Shown: positions 1 through 12,303, counted from the first letter of the stretch. The stretch is DNA of 64,000 bases from Earliella scabrosa (GCA_022605405.1 JABYQQ010000001.1:1-64000); one strand, 5' to 3'. The notes: generated from the letters alone by a model not told the origin. Program-made: numbers and translations.

Positions 1-505
1 ATGGGCTTGGCCTTACAGCCTCGGTTGGCGCAGTAGAACAGGTGGGTCCGCCGTCGGCCGACGTAGTCGATCTCCACGTCTGGCTTGAAGAAGGCATAGA
101 CGGCGGACTTCCATGAACGCTGCATCCGTTCTGCTGCAAGGTGAGTTCCGTCCGGCCTCTGAGTGAAGACTGTTACTCACCTAATTCCGCTTCGGAAGAC
201 TCTCCAGGCTCCTCCTGAGCGCCGTCGTCCTCAAGACTCCCCTCATCGCTGTCCACGACCACCACACCATCGCGCTCGAGGGCCTCCTCTGCGGTTTGCT
301 TGACCGTCTTCTTTTTCTTCTTTGCAGGCGCCTCGTCCTCGCTTCCGGATGTGTCGACTCTTCTGGACGTCGCCGCCTTCTTTGGCTTCTTGCGGGGTGG
401 AGCTTTAGGCTTCTGAGGCTTCTCAGCCTTCTTCCCCGACGTCGCATTCGTCTTTTCCTTCGCCGTAGATGATTCTCTCTTTCTCTTGCTGGATGAGTTG
501 GCCAT
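1..505 (-). CDS. hAT-like transposase, N-terminal part (truncated by window edge)
   Basis: Exon 1 (505-181) encodes a very basic N-terminus with nuclear-localisation-like KKKKKT, KRKRE and RKKPKK runs, followed by an acidic Ser/Glu stretch. A GT...AG intron (180-134, 47 nt) joins it in phase to exon 2 (133-1), which reads RSWKSAVYAFFKPD, then a YVGRRRTHLFYC segment and CxxxxCK. Basic leader, then 'W-K-S-x-V-Y-x-F-F-x-P' with the first cysteines of a BED-type zinc finger, is how many basidiomycete hAT transposase-like proteins begin. The catalytic RNase H-fold domain would lie outside the window, so it is unknown whether the gene is complete. The start ATG at 505 is the first in frame. Family assignment rests on the BED-like segment only. 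Confidence 0.6.
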
Positions 506-707
506 GTTAGAGGTTTAGAGCAGTTGCGACGGCAGGCAACTTGGTGGGCGGCAGATTGTATTTGAGGGTTGTCAAGAGGGGAACTTAGATAAGCAGCTTT
601 TATCCATATTCAGTCAAAGAAATGTGGAACGTTCGGGACGCCAAGCCTGGATCACGCCATTCTATGTTGGTGCATAGCCGCCGAGAGTCTATCAAGGCGT
701 TCAGTAT

Positions 708-835
708 GATGCGGGTATGCGGGTCGAAGTGTACGGGTACGGGTTCTCACACGGGTCCGATATATCATATCCGTACCCGTACCCGCATAGGTAAGGGTAT
801 TGATACCCCCACGGGATATCCATACCCGTGCCATT
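708..835. repeat. GGGTA-type degenerate inverted repeat array
   Basis: The plus strand carries repeated GCGGGTATGCGGGT and TACGGGTACGGGT units. They are followed, after a short AT-rich middle (gatatatcatatc), by the complementary CCGTACCCGTACCCGC and later CATACCCGTGCC units. The block is therefore a loose palindrome of a 5-6 bp G-rich unit. It lies outside any gene I can support. Confidence 0.6.
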
Positions 836-1483
836 CCCTAGTCGCCGTGACAATACTGACCCACCACATTTATACAGGCCACAGCACCCTCTCTCACCCA
901 CACCGTTACCCTATGAACATTACCTATGGCGTTGCACGATATGTAGCATGTACTACTACGCCACCAGACCCTGCAATGACGCACACAAAGATAAGTGAAA
1001 AACGCCTTCTACCGAACTGCTACAACGATCGTCGAATGACAGCAATCCAATTCAACAACGGGAACAATGCACGGCAAGCCACCTTGCACACAACGCAGCT
1101 GTACACATACACACATATGTACTGGCATAAGTGATTCAGGGAACTCCTGATGCAACAGAACGACGACACAACGCGGATAGCTTACCACGCCCCAAATGGC
1201 CCGAAAATCGCACAGTCGAGAACGGCAAATACGAGAGTACGTGTACCCTATACAAAAATACAAACCGACTGACATCGGCATTGTTGACTCTTGTTCGTGC
1301 ACTGACACGATACATCGCCAAACTCGATATAGGACAGAATGCCGTCGCCGCGCACCGGATGACGGTGTCGATTATGATGCAGACACATCAAGACAGGGGT
1401 ATGTAAGTATATAGACGTACATCAGATAGCAAGTACATATGACATCACGACTACAGATCTACGCCTCTAGCGCCGCCACATCA
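836..1483. other. No gene seen; probable 3' flank of the Helitron
   Basis: Only short overlapping open frames on both strands without recognisable motifs. The stretch lies just beyond the end of the Helitron helicase reading frame, so the element's 3' terminus (hairpin plus CTRR) should be in or near it. I could not identify that terminus convincingly. Confidence 0.4.
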
Positions 1484-2128
1484 TCAGTATCTATGGGTAC
1501 GCTGGAATCGAGAGTACGTTTTACGATCCAGATCTTCCAGACGTTCGAATTCGTCACGAAGCTCCTGTGACGCCCTGGTGCACACCTTCTGAGGTGAGAA
1601 CGGCCTCAGAATCGCAATACCCGAGAGCTTGCGAACCCGCGACAACATGACGTACGCGCCTTGAAGGCTTTGTGCGCTTTCTAAGTCTACAATAGCAGCA
1701 TCAAGGGAACGACCTTGACTCTTATAGTCGGTGTACGCATACGAGGGGAGCAAAGGGAGTTGTTTCCGGTGCACTGTTTTACGTACCGTCGTCTGACCGT
1801 TGGTACACTTGTCGAGAAGTAGGCCATGTCTGGCAGAATACGATTGATGAGTGAGAATATAATTAACAAAAAGCTTACTCTAAGATATCCTGCCAAGTAC
1901 CCATAGATATATTATAGATACAGTGTGCTGGAAGTGGAACCTGTGTAGTTATTAGTTGATAGTAAATAGTTGGCTCAGTTGTAGCCAGATTATTTCCAAA
2001 GCAGTGCCATTGAATAGAGCTGATTTTTCTGGTTTGAATGGTATATCATACTCCATTTATTCATTAGAAACTGGCAGAGATACACATTGAAGTCAGTACT
2101 ACTTACTGTACTAGTCTCTGCAACAGTT

Positions 2129-2480
2129 GTAACTGTTGACAATGTCACTAACTGTAGCCACGGACCGTGTGAACCAAATGGTATACAACACTATGTGTTT
2201 ATAATCAAAACTGTATGCACTAGAATCAAAACAAACTTGCCCAAATTGGGAAAAATAGGCTGTCTTTTGAACTTACAAGCATCTGCACGCCAAATATGGT
2301 ATATTAGGCACCGGCAGCCCCATCAAGCGCCCATGCAGATGCCAAAAGACAGCCCACCTTCCCGATATAGGCAAGTTTATTTCGATCCTAGCACATACAG
2401 TTTTGATTAATAACATATGGTGTTATATCGTTTTTGGTTCCCACGGTCCGTGGCTACAATTTGAGATTGTCAGCAGTCAC
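2129..2480. repeat. Foldback (long imperfect inverted repeat) nested in the insert
   Basis: The left arm (about 2129-2292) and the reverse complement of the right arm (about 2330-2480) share long matches such as GTAGCCACGGACCGTG, AATCAAAACTGTATG and AGGCTGTCTTTTG/GGGCTGTCTTTTG, with scattered substitutions. Each arm is about 150-160 bp around a short centre. No coding content. This is the typical form of a foldback MITE. Confidence 0.75.
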
Positions 2481-2506
2481 ATGACACTGAAGTGTCAATC
2501 ACCATC

Positions 2507-2573
2507 GGCCGAAAATCCGAAGCTGCCCCAGCCTCAGTTGAAGCAAGGCTGGGACAGCTTCGGATTTTCGGCC
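2507..2573. repeat. Strong hairpin, about 27-bp stem with one mismatch
   Basis: GGCCGAAAATCCGAAGCTG and CCCAGCC are mirrored by GGCTGGG and CAGCTTCGGATTTTCGGCC around a 13-nt loop. The near-perfect stem lies within the insert, next to the foldback repeat. Confidence 0.8.
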
Positions 2574-5500
2574 ATTTGGGCGCTTATTTTTGATTTATAC
2601 GGCATACAAGCCCGGTTATAGTCTTTATTACTGTGTCACTGCTAACATACTATGTGTAGAATGCAGAACAAAGCTAGACATAGTGGCAGTGCTGTGGGCG
2701 GCTAACAGGTTCCCGCGCGGCTCAGCCAACCTTAGTCTAGGGTTGGCTCAGTAACAAAGTTTGTTATGAGTGCTTATGTCAGCGCTTACTTTGTTCTTAC
2801 TCAAAGTAATCGGAGTATGAAATATATTCTCACGGGGTCAGGTTCGCGTTACAGAGTTTGGCAGAGAATGTCGCCCTTAAAGGACGATTTCTTCGTTTCA
2901 CTCATCAATCGTAAAATCCAACGGAAGCTTGTACCCGCGGGAAAAATTGGCACAATATCTGTGTCAAGTCCAGGACAGATGGACCCCGCACCAGGGATCC
3001 GAACATGTGCGACCACAGCAATGCGACGGCCTGCCGTATCTTCTCGGTACCGCACGCTGGTGACCACTCCCTCCGCACCATTAACAACACTATTCATGAA
3101 CGCGATGTTCTCCTGGATCATCACCTTCAAACCGATGAACAGCGGAAGGCGACCGGGTGAATCATTGGTTGTTGACGACGCCAGTCTCCAGAGACGATCT
3201 TTGACCTGGTTTGGGGCCGCATCTCCGTCGAACGCATCTTCAGCGTAATATAAGTAGACATCCTGACTGAGGCGCGCAGCATGATGACCAAGAAGACGCG
3301 CATTCAGAAGATCACGGACACGTTTCCGACCGACGATGATCGGCGCGTCTTCAAATTGTGTTGTCTCTGCCGATTCCGTCGCCACCATATAACTGAGCAC
3401 CCTGGATCGCAGAATATCCACGTCGCTAGGAGCATCTCCCATCCTTAACGACCTGCATGTGCCAGCCCGAACACGCTCGAGAAGCTGCCCGTACTGAGGA
3501 TCCGTCGACTGTCGCTGGTTGATACGGAGCATCACTGCAGTATTCACCAGCCGCCACAAATAAGCACCCATCAGAGCGTTCACACCATCTCGGTTTTGAC
3601 ACTCAGCAAGTCCAGGGGACTTGACCAAGCGATGGCAGTAAAGGGAACTCTGTCTGACCGGCCGCAGTTGGCCGAAGTCGCCCGTGAAGATGATGTTGAC
3701 GCCTCCAAATGGTAGCTCCGCCGAAGGTCCGTCGTCGCCTTTAGCTTGTTGTAACCGTTTTGACAGTTGACTGAGGAAGCGCGCCCCAATCATGGACACT
3801 TCGTCGCAGATGAGGTATCGTACACCTCGCCACAGTGCAACGAGCGGGGTAAGATCCTTTCGGCGAGAATCGGGGAGCAAGGTGAGGGAATGGATGGTGT
3901 GTCCACCAATTAAAATGGCAGCGGCGCCCGTTGGTGCCGCGAGCAATATTTCTCGACGGCGACCCAAGAGCTCAAAGAGCCGCAGGATCGCGTTGATCAC
4001 GTATGTCTTTCCTGTGCCCCCCATACCGCCGATATACATTAGCAGTTGATCACCTCCATAGCAAACATGTTCAGCAACCATGCGAAATGCCCGATGCTGC
4101 TCCGGATTGTTTGCCAGCGCTCGCTCTAATATCACTTGTTCGATAGTGAGCGCGATAGCATCTGGATCGGTTATTGGGTGGTACTCCGCCCTCGTTTCTG
4201 TCGAAGGCCCGAGGGCTGCAATTTCTACCCTCGGGTTCCGAACGGGCCGACGCTGCGAAGGGATTCGCAACTCGTTGAAGTCCTCGGGGTCCTCCGTCTC
4301 CGGTCGCCGCCTTTTCTTCAATGCGCGCATCGCGTCCGCCTGGAGCGTAAGCGCCGCAAGTTCCAACGAGTTTGCTGTACTGATGGTCCCGGCAGGAGCG
4401 TCCGCAGGTACCGACCGTCCGTAGCAACGATCTATGGCTACACGAACGCGGATGCCGAACGCGGTGTCTATCGTCTGGCCAACAACATCTACCGGTGTTG
4501 GCACATCTGCGATTGCACCGCCGTGGAAGCTATCTAACTCATCCACCACAGGAGCCTCCAGCTCGCAGCGAGCGTCCGACTGGTCCTCGTCAACGTCCAT
4601 GGCATCACCAGTGTCATTCACCGCGGGGTTCATGTGCACAGCGGCGTGTGCCGAAATTTTCGCCCGTGTCATTTCGGCTCTGGCGTCCCGGCATTCCGAC
4701 AACACCGACATGTTCTGAATGAACCTCGCATGCTCAGGGCAAATCCGACCCGATTGTCGCTCATAAGCTTCCGTCCAAGATTCACGTTCGTACTTGAGAT
4801 CTTTGGGCGTGCGCCAAGGCATGAACAAAATGAGCACCGTCCTGGACCAGCGTTCTCGCTCTTCTTCACCCCGATCAGGGCGGGGCAATGCGTCACCAAG
4901 GATAACCGGTATAACCCAGCACGTCCGCTTTCGCATGATGTGAGTGTCACTTTCCGGATGTTCACGAAGAAGGCAACCTCGGGGTTCCTGCGGCCTTCCC
5001 CTGTGATCGTGAGGAGAGGACCGCATTCGCAGCCTCCTGTCTTCCGTGCTCCGCGCGATTTTCTCCACCAAGCCGACAAACTCGTAGAGACAAAACGATG
5101 GAAAGGGGGGCTGGTACGGTCGATACATATAGTCTTGCTGCTGGGTCACTGCGCTGATGGATCCCGATCCGAGATACAGCATAACAGATTCATCGGCGTT
5201 TGCGTTGCACGAATATTGCGTATCATGCAGTTGCGGCACAGGTATCGATGGCGCCGTCGAATCGTTCACGATTTGAACATGATCGCTGCTCGCCGACGAT
5301 GGGTGTGAGGAAGTAGGGGACCTTGTGCCGTCTCCGATGGTGCCAGTATCCGGATGTGACGATGATGTACTCCACGCACGGACAACTAGCCGTTCAAACG
5401 CTCCAAAGTGTAGCGACCGAAACCGATGACTTCGGTAGTTATCGCCACCACCCACAAGGTAACTCATAACTTGTTGATGAGATATCTCTTGACGCGCCAA

Positions 5501-8395
5501 CATACAGTTGACCGTCGACGCCAAAGCGCTTCGGGCAAACCGGAGAACGTCCGTTGATTCCGTGTTCGACGTCAACTGCTTTCGTTGCGCCTTCTGAATC
5601 GCCGTCAATATCGCGGAAAGGCCAACGTGTGTCGGTACGGATGATTTGGTGACGTAGTCCGTGATGTAGTAAAGCAGAGCTTTCGCCCCCTCTCCCGATC
5701 CTATATGCTTGATGTCCATGTTCGACTTCATAAGGAAAAGCGTGATGTCGTTGTAATTTGCTATACGTGGGTGAAGCCGCCGTAGTAATATTGATCCAGT
5801 TTCTTCATCGATGGTCGTTACCGGCCGCGTGCTTCCATCCATGCGCATACGACAATGAGCGTCGTCTCGTGGTTCACCTGGACGCAAGTACTTCCAGCAG
5901 GTGTCGGTATGAACATGCCACTGATACTCGCGCGCGAGATCGTTCACAAACCGTACAAACTCTTCCTCAAACGCTTCGGCATTCATGCTGTCCACCCGCG
6001 GGGCTGGGAGGACGCCAGCGTGTCGTGTTTCACGGAATTCGTCGACTGGTGCCTGTAACGTAGCCGCAGATAGTTGTCCCGCAATACCTGCGCGGTCTAG
6101 CAGTTCTGACTTGATGATGGATTCCAGCCACTGAAATACCGACCGTTTGTACGCATCGGAGCTCGCCATTGCGTCGCGCATGGCTTGCGGAGAGGGATGT
6201 CCTTTAAGCCATATAAGCATATGACAGTGCAACGTTCCCCTGCCTTGTGCTTCAACGGTTCCGAAATAGGCTTCACATTGACCGAAGATTCCTCGCCTGC
6301 GCCCCCCAAACCGTAGGATGTGCTGGAGAAATGCGGTGATCATCTGATGAAAGGCTAACGCGCATGCAGCAGGTTTATCGGCTACCAGAATAAGCCGTTG
6401 CCATTCAGTAAGCTCGAGTCCCACCGCTGCGTCTTCCAACGAAACATCATGACCAGCATGGAGCCGCACTATCGGGTTATCAACATCCGATGGATTCAAC
6501 GTTATGAAGAGAGCGGGCGTCCCCTTGAAGTAGACCAAACTCCGAATTTCGTTGCGGAGCGACAACTTGTAGGCGGTCGTGCCAGGTAAGTCGCGCCCAA
6601 CCATTCCAACTTGGTTGAGCACGCGAAATATGTGACGCTCCGCGTCCGATTCTGGACGGTAAAGGGGATTGGCCTCGCACTTGCCTAGCAGGTCCTGCAG
6701 TACGTCCCTATCGACGCGAAGCAGATCTCGTATAATCTGCTGTTGCTTTGACGCGTGTACACGGAAGTTCACGGAATTGGCAACCCGGCGCTTCTGGACG
6801 ATGTTGTAAAACACGAACGCGAAATCTGGGTCTTGCTCGAATGGTGACTCGTCAATTCGAAGAAGATACGACAGTTGCTCTTCCATGGTGAGCGAACGAA
6901 CACGGTTAGGCTCGAAAAAGCCACCGATACCCCACGGGTCCAAATGGGGAAACAACCAGCTCAGTAAGCTGGGGTTCTCGAAGTCGGGTACAAATTGATT
7001 ACCGGCTTGAGAATGTATGAATCTGCCGGACGTTAGACAATGCGTCAACGCCCGTACCTTCATTTGGTGGTACGTTGCAGGTGATTCATCTCCCGAGGTG
7101 TACCCGACGTTCTCCAGCAATAGGCCGTCTCCGGGTTGCGGTGCCGACTGGAAGCGGATACGAGGCGCGACGCTTGTTTCGTCGCCATCGGTCGACGGCG
7201 CGCTTGACTTTGGGAGGTACGCTATGGTGATACTGCATGGCACCCCTTCGTCTTGATGTACAGTATTGGCACCAAACAGTTCCGAGAGATTCCGTTCGCT
7301 AAGACCACGAAATCCACTGTCAGGTGCATAGTGGACATTGTGCTCCACGAGAAACTTGATCATACGCCGCACCCTGGATTTCCGAACCAACACCGGACCC
7401 ATCTTCCGTATAGTCTCGGGGGTCGGTGTTGTTTCGCCTACAAAAACCGCACATATAGTGTCTCGGAGGGTATCCGCGTCCGGAGGGAGCACTGCGTTGA
7501 GGTGGGTTGCGTCTTGCGGCATGACCAGGACGTTGCCTTTGATGCACCTTTGAGATATTGGTATAGGGACACGGGGTTTATTTGGGGATGGAAGTTCCGT
7601 GAAGCGGAAGGATATCTTGCTCGCCCGCGCCCGCGCTACCAGAACTCGCTCGCATGGCGTGCTCTTCCGGAAAGCATCGCGATCCTCGCTGTGCAGTTCA
7701 TCGTACCCGTAGTATAGCCAGTTTGCTAGGGCGTACTTGGGAGTACGTCCAAGATTAAGTAGATCCCCGCGACATTCGGAACAGAGCATTACGTCACCGA
7801 TGCCCCATAAGCACTGCAAGCCTTTAGGATGAAGGAGTGCATTGTTATACTCCTCCAAGGCGTACGTAGTCGGGAGCACGTACGGCGGCAGGGCATCATT
7901 GCGAAGAAGTTCGAGATCTATAGACCGGGCGTCGACCGCTTCAATGTGGGTCGCGGGCGTTCGTCGACCACACGAAGCGCAAACTAGCAGGCGCACATTA
8001 TCCGTCGTGAGGTAATCCTGCCATTCCTGGACGATGGAACGACGGAGATGGTCATCGGCTATTTGAAAAAACGAGCCACACTCCGCGTGGGGTACTCCGT
8101 CGATGGAATCGCGGATGCTATCAACTTGTTCGTGCGCTCTTGGACGGGCCAGCCGCCGGAACACAACGACCGAAGTATGACAGGCACCCGTGCATACGTG
8201 ACCGGACAAAGTCCGATACAACGATTCACTGGTGTCTCGAGTCACGAGATCAATACCATGATGCATAGACAGAATCCGAAGGTCGCTTCCGTGCCACATT
8301 ACGAAGGCAGACAACAGACGATGGAGTGGAGTTGTAACCAGCACGTCTTCATGCTGAAGGTCGATGGCGGCGAGCGGGTTCGCTCGGGTCGGCAT

Positions 8396-9358
8396 ACAGA
8401 ATGCGGCGCAGTAGAAGTGCCGGTCTAAGTCAACCTCTTCTAGCGCAATCTGACTTAATCCTATGTTGGCTTCCGCGTCAACACGGACGTGAACTATAAC
8501 AGTCTTGAAGGTGAGACAACAATGAACGTACGCTTATAGCGACACACGTACCACACGACGTTGCATTCGGCTCCTGTATCTCGTCGTAAAACCGTTCCCA
8601 GACTGCTACACGTTGGAATCAGCGCGTACCGCACATCCATTCTGGACGTCCACTCACCATTAGACAACGACCGATCCGACGTCGCAGTTGCCGTTGAACC
8701 ATTGTGATGATCCACTACCGACAATGAGCACAAGTCCAAGCAATGAACATTAACATCAGTACGTACTTGCCAACTCATTCAATATTGCAGCCAGTTGGGC
8801 CACATCCGTCGAGTCTGTTGTCATATCGAGTTGACAGATGTGTATGTTAGGATAAGCAGTAGTGTCAAACAGATTTGGTACAACGCGAGTGAGTGAAAAC
8901 CCCACCATGGAGCCACTAGAGCTTATATCTCGTCCCGCGGACGGAATACAGCCGCCCAAACATCACGGCGCTTGCCACAAGCCATCTAGACCGTTCTTGC
9001 GTCTAGACCGCATTATTTGCAATCACGAATCTAGTAGGACCGGTTCGGCATTCGGGGTCACTCCACAAACACGAACAGGGCAACGGCAATCGTGCAGAGA
9101 ACGTTTTGAGGCGACAGGCGGCGAGTACACTCTTTCAGGGAGCCCCTCAACGCAAATCAATACGCCATCCAAACATCTATCAGGGTGAACGCGTGTCTCG
9201 TGTGCCACACCGCACTTCGCTGGGGAGGGGGGGTAGGCATTCTGCTGCTACGGACGGTCTAGGCACAGCACGGCGGATCCTCTGGCTTTAGTTGAATCGC
9301 ATAGACGGACGGTTATAAGTTGACACAAGTCGATCACAGAACATAACGTGTAGGCACG
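8396..9358. other. Helitron 5' flank and RNR2 upstream region
   Basis: About 960 bp. The Helitron frame remains open on the minus strand to about 8505 (VHVRVDAEANIGLSQ is readable) without an ATG, suggesting an upstream exon. A short minus-strand frame near 8850-8760 (MTTDSTDVAQLAAILNELA) ends at a GTACGT that could be a donor. I cannot join these confidently. The plus-strand part just before 9359 should hold the RNR2 promoter; no clear TATA box was seen. Confidence 0.35.
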
Positions 9359-10646
9359 ATGGATCCCATACTCCACCCCGATATCTCTCGGTTTATTCTG
9401 CATCCTATACGATACCCAAAGGTTCGTTCTACGTCACGCATATGGTCTAGAACAAATACTGACCCAGTGCCCTGCAGCTATGGGAGATGTACAAGACCGC
9501 CCAGGCGTCTTTCTGGACTGCTGAAGAAATCGACTTTTCCAACGATGTCGCTCATTGGCGTCGCTTGCGCGCCGAAGAACGCCAGTTCCTATCCTTCATC
9601 ATGGCCTTCTTTGCGGCGTCAGATGGCCTTGTTAACGAGAATCTTGTGGAACGATTCTGCGCAGAAGTGCAAATACCCGAAGCTAGATGCTTCTACGGGT
9701 TTCAAGAAATGATGTGAGCGTTCGCTGACAGTCATCACACAGATATTGTACGCTAACTATGTCCGCATTGCAGGGAAAACGTACACGCGGAGACGTATGC
9801 CTCAATGCTCCTCTCTCTCGTCACTTCACCCGCAGAGAGAGAGACACTCTTTGGCGCGTTAGAGTGTATGCCAGCGATTAGCGCGAAAGGAGACTGGGCA
9901 TTGCGTTGGACTACCGACGTAACTGCGTCTTTCGCCAAGCGACTGGTGGCGTTTGCGGCAGTGGAGGGCATAATGTTCTCATCCTCGTTCGCAGCTATAT
10001 TTTGGCTGCGTAGTCGCGGTATGCTACCCGGGGTTTGTCACTCCAACGAGCTTATCGCTCGTGACGAAGGCTTGCACACCCGGTTCGCCTGTACGTTGCA
10101 TCAGCATTTGCAAGAACAGATATCCGAATATGATGCACGAGAGATCATCATGGAAGCAGTTGCACTAGAGAAGTCATTCTTCAAAGGTACGTCCGCTCCC
10201 GCAAACGTTCATCACACCCAAAATCTCAACCGAGATGTTTAGAGGCACTCCGATGGCGACTAGACGGTATCAACTGCGAACTGATGTTTGATTATATCGA
10301 GCATGTTGCCGACGGTCTTCTGGAGATGTTAGGGTTCACTGCACTCTACCACAAAGATAACCCAGTAAGTCCCACACCGGCGTGCACCGAACTTGAACGT
10401 CGCTCATCATAAGCAACATAGTTCCCATTCATGGATATGATAGGACTGGAAGGACGCACAAACTTCTTCGAACGACGAGTATCTGAATATAAACTTGCAC
10501 AAGTACAACTCCATCCTGACTCTGTGCAGCAACGGACGCAACATTCCAGCAATATACAATGCGACCTGTGAGTGCTGCAGAAACTTTAATGCAAAGCAGA
10601 CCTAGAGTATAGGACACACAGGTTGCCCGAAGCCAATGATTTCTGA
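9359..10646 (+). CDS. RNR2: Ribonucleotide reductase small subunit (class I R2)
   Basis: R2 houses the di-iron/tyrosyl radical needed by the large subunit to make dNTPs. Six exons (9359-9421, 9478-9713, 9774-10186, 10243-10364, 10422-10567, 10622-10646) join in phase to 334 aa. All metal ligands are present with canonical spacing: D70 (FFAASDG), E101 and H104 (MENVHAETY), E164 (VEGIMF), E198 and H201 (DEGLHTRF). The radical tyrosine is Y108. The tiny last exon supplies an acidic C-terminus ending EANDF, matching the R1-docking tail of eukaryotic R2, so the protein looks functional. It is shorter than most fungal R2 proteins (about 400 aa) because it lacks the N-terminal extension, starting directly at [11 protein letters not shown]. 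It is probably a second, divergent copy rather than the housekeeping one. It lies divergent from the Helitron. Confidence 0.93.
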
Positions 10647-10927
10647 GAGGTAAGCGAACAACGGCATCACAAGACACACCTCCTGGCGAGGCCGCCGTTA
10701 AGCGCAGCAGATGTGACCATATGCAACGCCGATCCTCCGCTGCTGGAACCCCAAGTGCCTGTATATACCTGTATACTCACCGACGGTGTTCTGTAATAGT
10801 ATACGTAGTCCTACATGTCCATCAAAATCCCTTTGTACTGTTTGAAGTCCACGCCATCTAAAACCGGCCAACATGCTACCAGATTGCTCATCGCGTCGCT
10901 GCCAAACCTGGGAACAAAAACGGAGGT
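10647..10927. other. Intergenic, convergent 3' ends of RNR2 and the RING gene
   Basis: Nothing recognisable. Minus-strand open frames here may include a last exon of the RING gene, but no motif supports one. Confidence 0.4.
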
Positions 10928-12303
10928 TCAATCCATGTGCATACAGACAAACAGACCAAGAACGGGGACATACCGTTTCCGACGTTCCCAGTCTGTAACA
11001 GCCGGAGCGCCTGACCCCCATTCCGCGATACGTTCATCGACGATTCCGACCCAACGCGACCCGGCTGTATGGCCGCACACACGATCACCAACAGCACCGG
11101 CCTGAGCTGCGCCCCTCACGATGTCAACGAGGTGGATGATGGTACCATCGGCAAGACGGTTCGGTATGAAGGGGAAGCTGAAAACATCCCGAGGTGTCTC
11201 CTGCGGTACCGGCGGCACGTCCTGTCTACAAATAGGGCATCGAAGAAGCCCGTGCCAGTACCCACAGCAATCAGCGACGTTCGTAAACGCCCATCGAACG
11301 ACGCATCCCGCACAAAATGAATGGCCGCACAAGGCGTTGTTGAACGACCACGGATATGACCTATACATCAGTTTCAATACAACGCGCCATAACGATCAAT
11401 TAGGCAACAGTACCCACATTATACCAAAACACCTACAACGGATGACGATCAATCGTCAGCGTGCGCGGTTTCCATCACAGGTTGTCACTTACAAAGGACA
11501 CGTATACTGATCCTCCAGGGTTGTTATCGCCCACTGTACATCAACCCCCGACGCATCCGTCCACGCGACAGCTTGCGCATTTTCGAGAAGCAACACGTCG
11601 TCTCGGGCGTTGGACCACATGGTCTTGTACAGGTCTCGGGATGCCCTCAGAGCAACAACGTCTTCTTCCAGTTCCGCCACACGATGTTGTACTTCCACTA
11701 ACACCGCCTGTGTCGTTTGTGTCGACCCAACACCGCGTTCATCGTCTTCAGCCGGACGATCTGGAAGTTCCGCCATTGCATTCTCGCGAGCCACGAGCGA
11801 CCGCTCCCGGGCATCGAGCATGTTCTGTCTGGCATCAAGCTCCGCCATACGGGCCTCGAATGACGGCCAATCCGGCTTCGACCTTTTCTTCATTCGCCTG
11901 CGGTCTTCACCGCTGTCATCGAGCGCGTCGCGTTTCCGGGACGCACCAGAGGGGGGTCGGTCCGTAGTCGACGCAGCAGTCGATATTGATCCTGTCATAA
12001 CCACCGCCGTAGGCGCGTCACTATGGTCGCCTCCGCCCAACCCCACGGCATTGTCACCTGTGCGTATAGTGCGTACAACAACTGTTGTTAGCACCACCTT
12101 TTTGAGTGGGCCCGCGCATGCCGAAGACACATCGTATGGAATATATCAGGGAAAACAACAAGCATACCTCGTAGAACACGGCCACTCGCCATCTCCTCCC
12201 GAGCACGTCGAATAGCTGCGCGAGTGTTCATGCCGAGAACGCTAGACGTAAGCTTTGGGGTAAGCGACAGACGGCTACTCTCGCTCTCCAACTCGCTCAT
12301 CAA
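10928..12303 (-). CDS. Coiled-coil protein with C-terminal RING-like zinc finger (putative E3 ubiquitin ligase)
   Basis: Exon 1 (12303-12168) starts MMSELESESSRLSLTPK. A 70-nt GT...AG intron (12167-12098) leads to exon 2, which encodes a basic patch (KKRSKPD) and a long heptad-rich coiled coil (ARMAELDARQNMLDARERSL and VAELEEDVVALRASRDLY). It ends in YTCPL at a GTAAGT donor near 11491. After an intron (acceptor probably near 11351), the frame continues with LCGHSFCAGCVVRWAF, then a Cys pair and LRCPICRQ. This spacing is that of a C3HC4 RING, which recruits E2 enzymes for ubiquitination. With the acceptor that keeps the frame, the first C-x2-C reads CPLS, so the second cysteine is missing or the splice site is another one. 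The 3' end is uncertain. Confidence 0.6.

Larger units (their letters stand above)
1839..2913. mobile_element. Inserted element inside the Helitron helicase, TA-flanked 16-bp inverted repeats
   Basis: TACGATTGATGAGTGA at 1839-1854 is repeated as its exact reverse complement at 2898-2913, giving a 1075-bp segment with TA at both ends, as expected of a Tc1/mariner-type or MITE insertion. A second shorter inverted pair, GTGAGAATATA (1851) and TATATTCTCAC (ending 2834), sits just inside, so the true boundary could be the inner pair. Helicase motifs lie on either side. Deleting the outer segment and one TA leaves the helicase frame off by one base, so either the boundary is not exact or there is further decay. 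No transposase is encoded, so it would be non-autonomous. Confidence 0.55.
1484..8395 (-). pseudogene. Helitron Rep/helicase (DUF6570 + Helitron_like_N + PIF1), split by an insertion
   Basis: Helitron transposase that nicks and unwinds DNA for rolling-circle transposition. The main frame (8395-2849, 1848 aa) has an N-terminal Cys-rich DUF6570-like region and then a HUH nuclease. The HUH histidines are H723 and H725 in GTLHCHMLIW, and the two-tyrosine motif is Y910/Y914 in YYITDYVTK. The PIF1 helicase follows, with Walker A GGMGGTGKT at 1456-1464, Walker B ICDEVSM, and IIFTGDFGQL. Helicase motifs V/VI (SYAYTDYKSQGRSLD) are missing from this frame. They appear in a separate minus-strand frame at about 1850-1484, ending RFQRTHRY. 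The two parts are about 1.07 kb apart, separated by an inserted repeat element, so the gene is broken. The frame also stays open upstream of the chosen ATG to about 8505, so the true start may be an upstream exon. Dead copy unless the insert is spliced. Confidence 0.9.

Noticed and set aside
622..1134. 170-codon plus-strand frame
   Set aside because: Runs through the GGGTA palindrome and has repetitive, biased composition; no domain.
4634..5308. 224-codon plus-strand frame
   Set aside because: Lies entirely antisense to the Helitron protein and has no recognisable motif.
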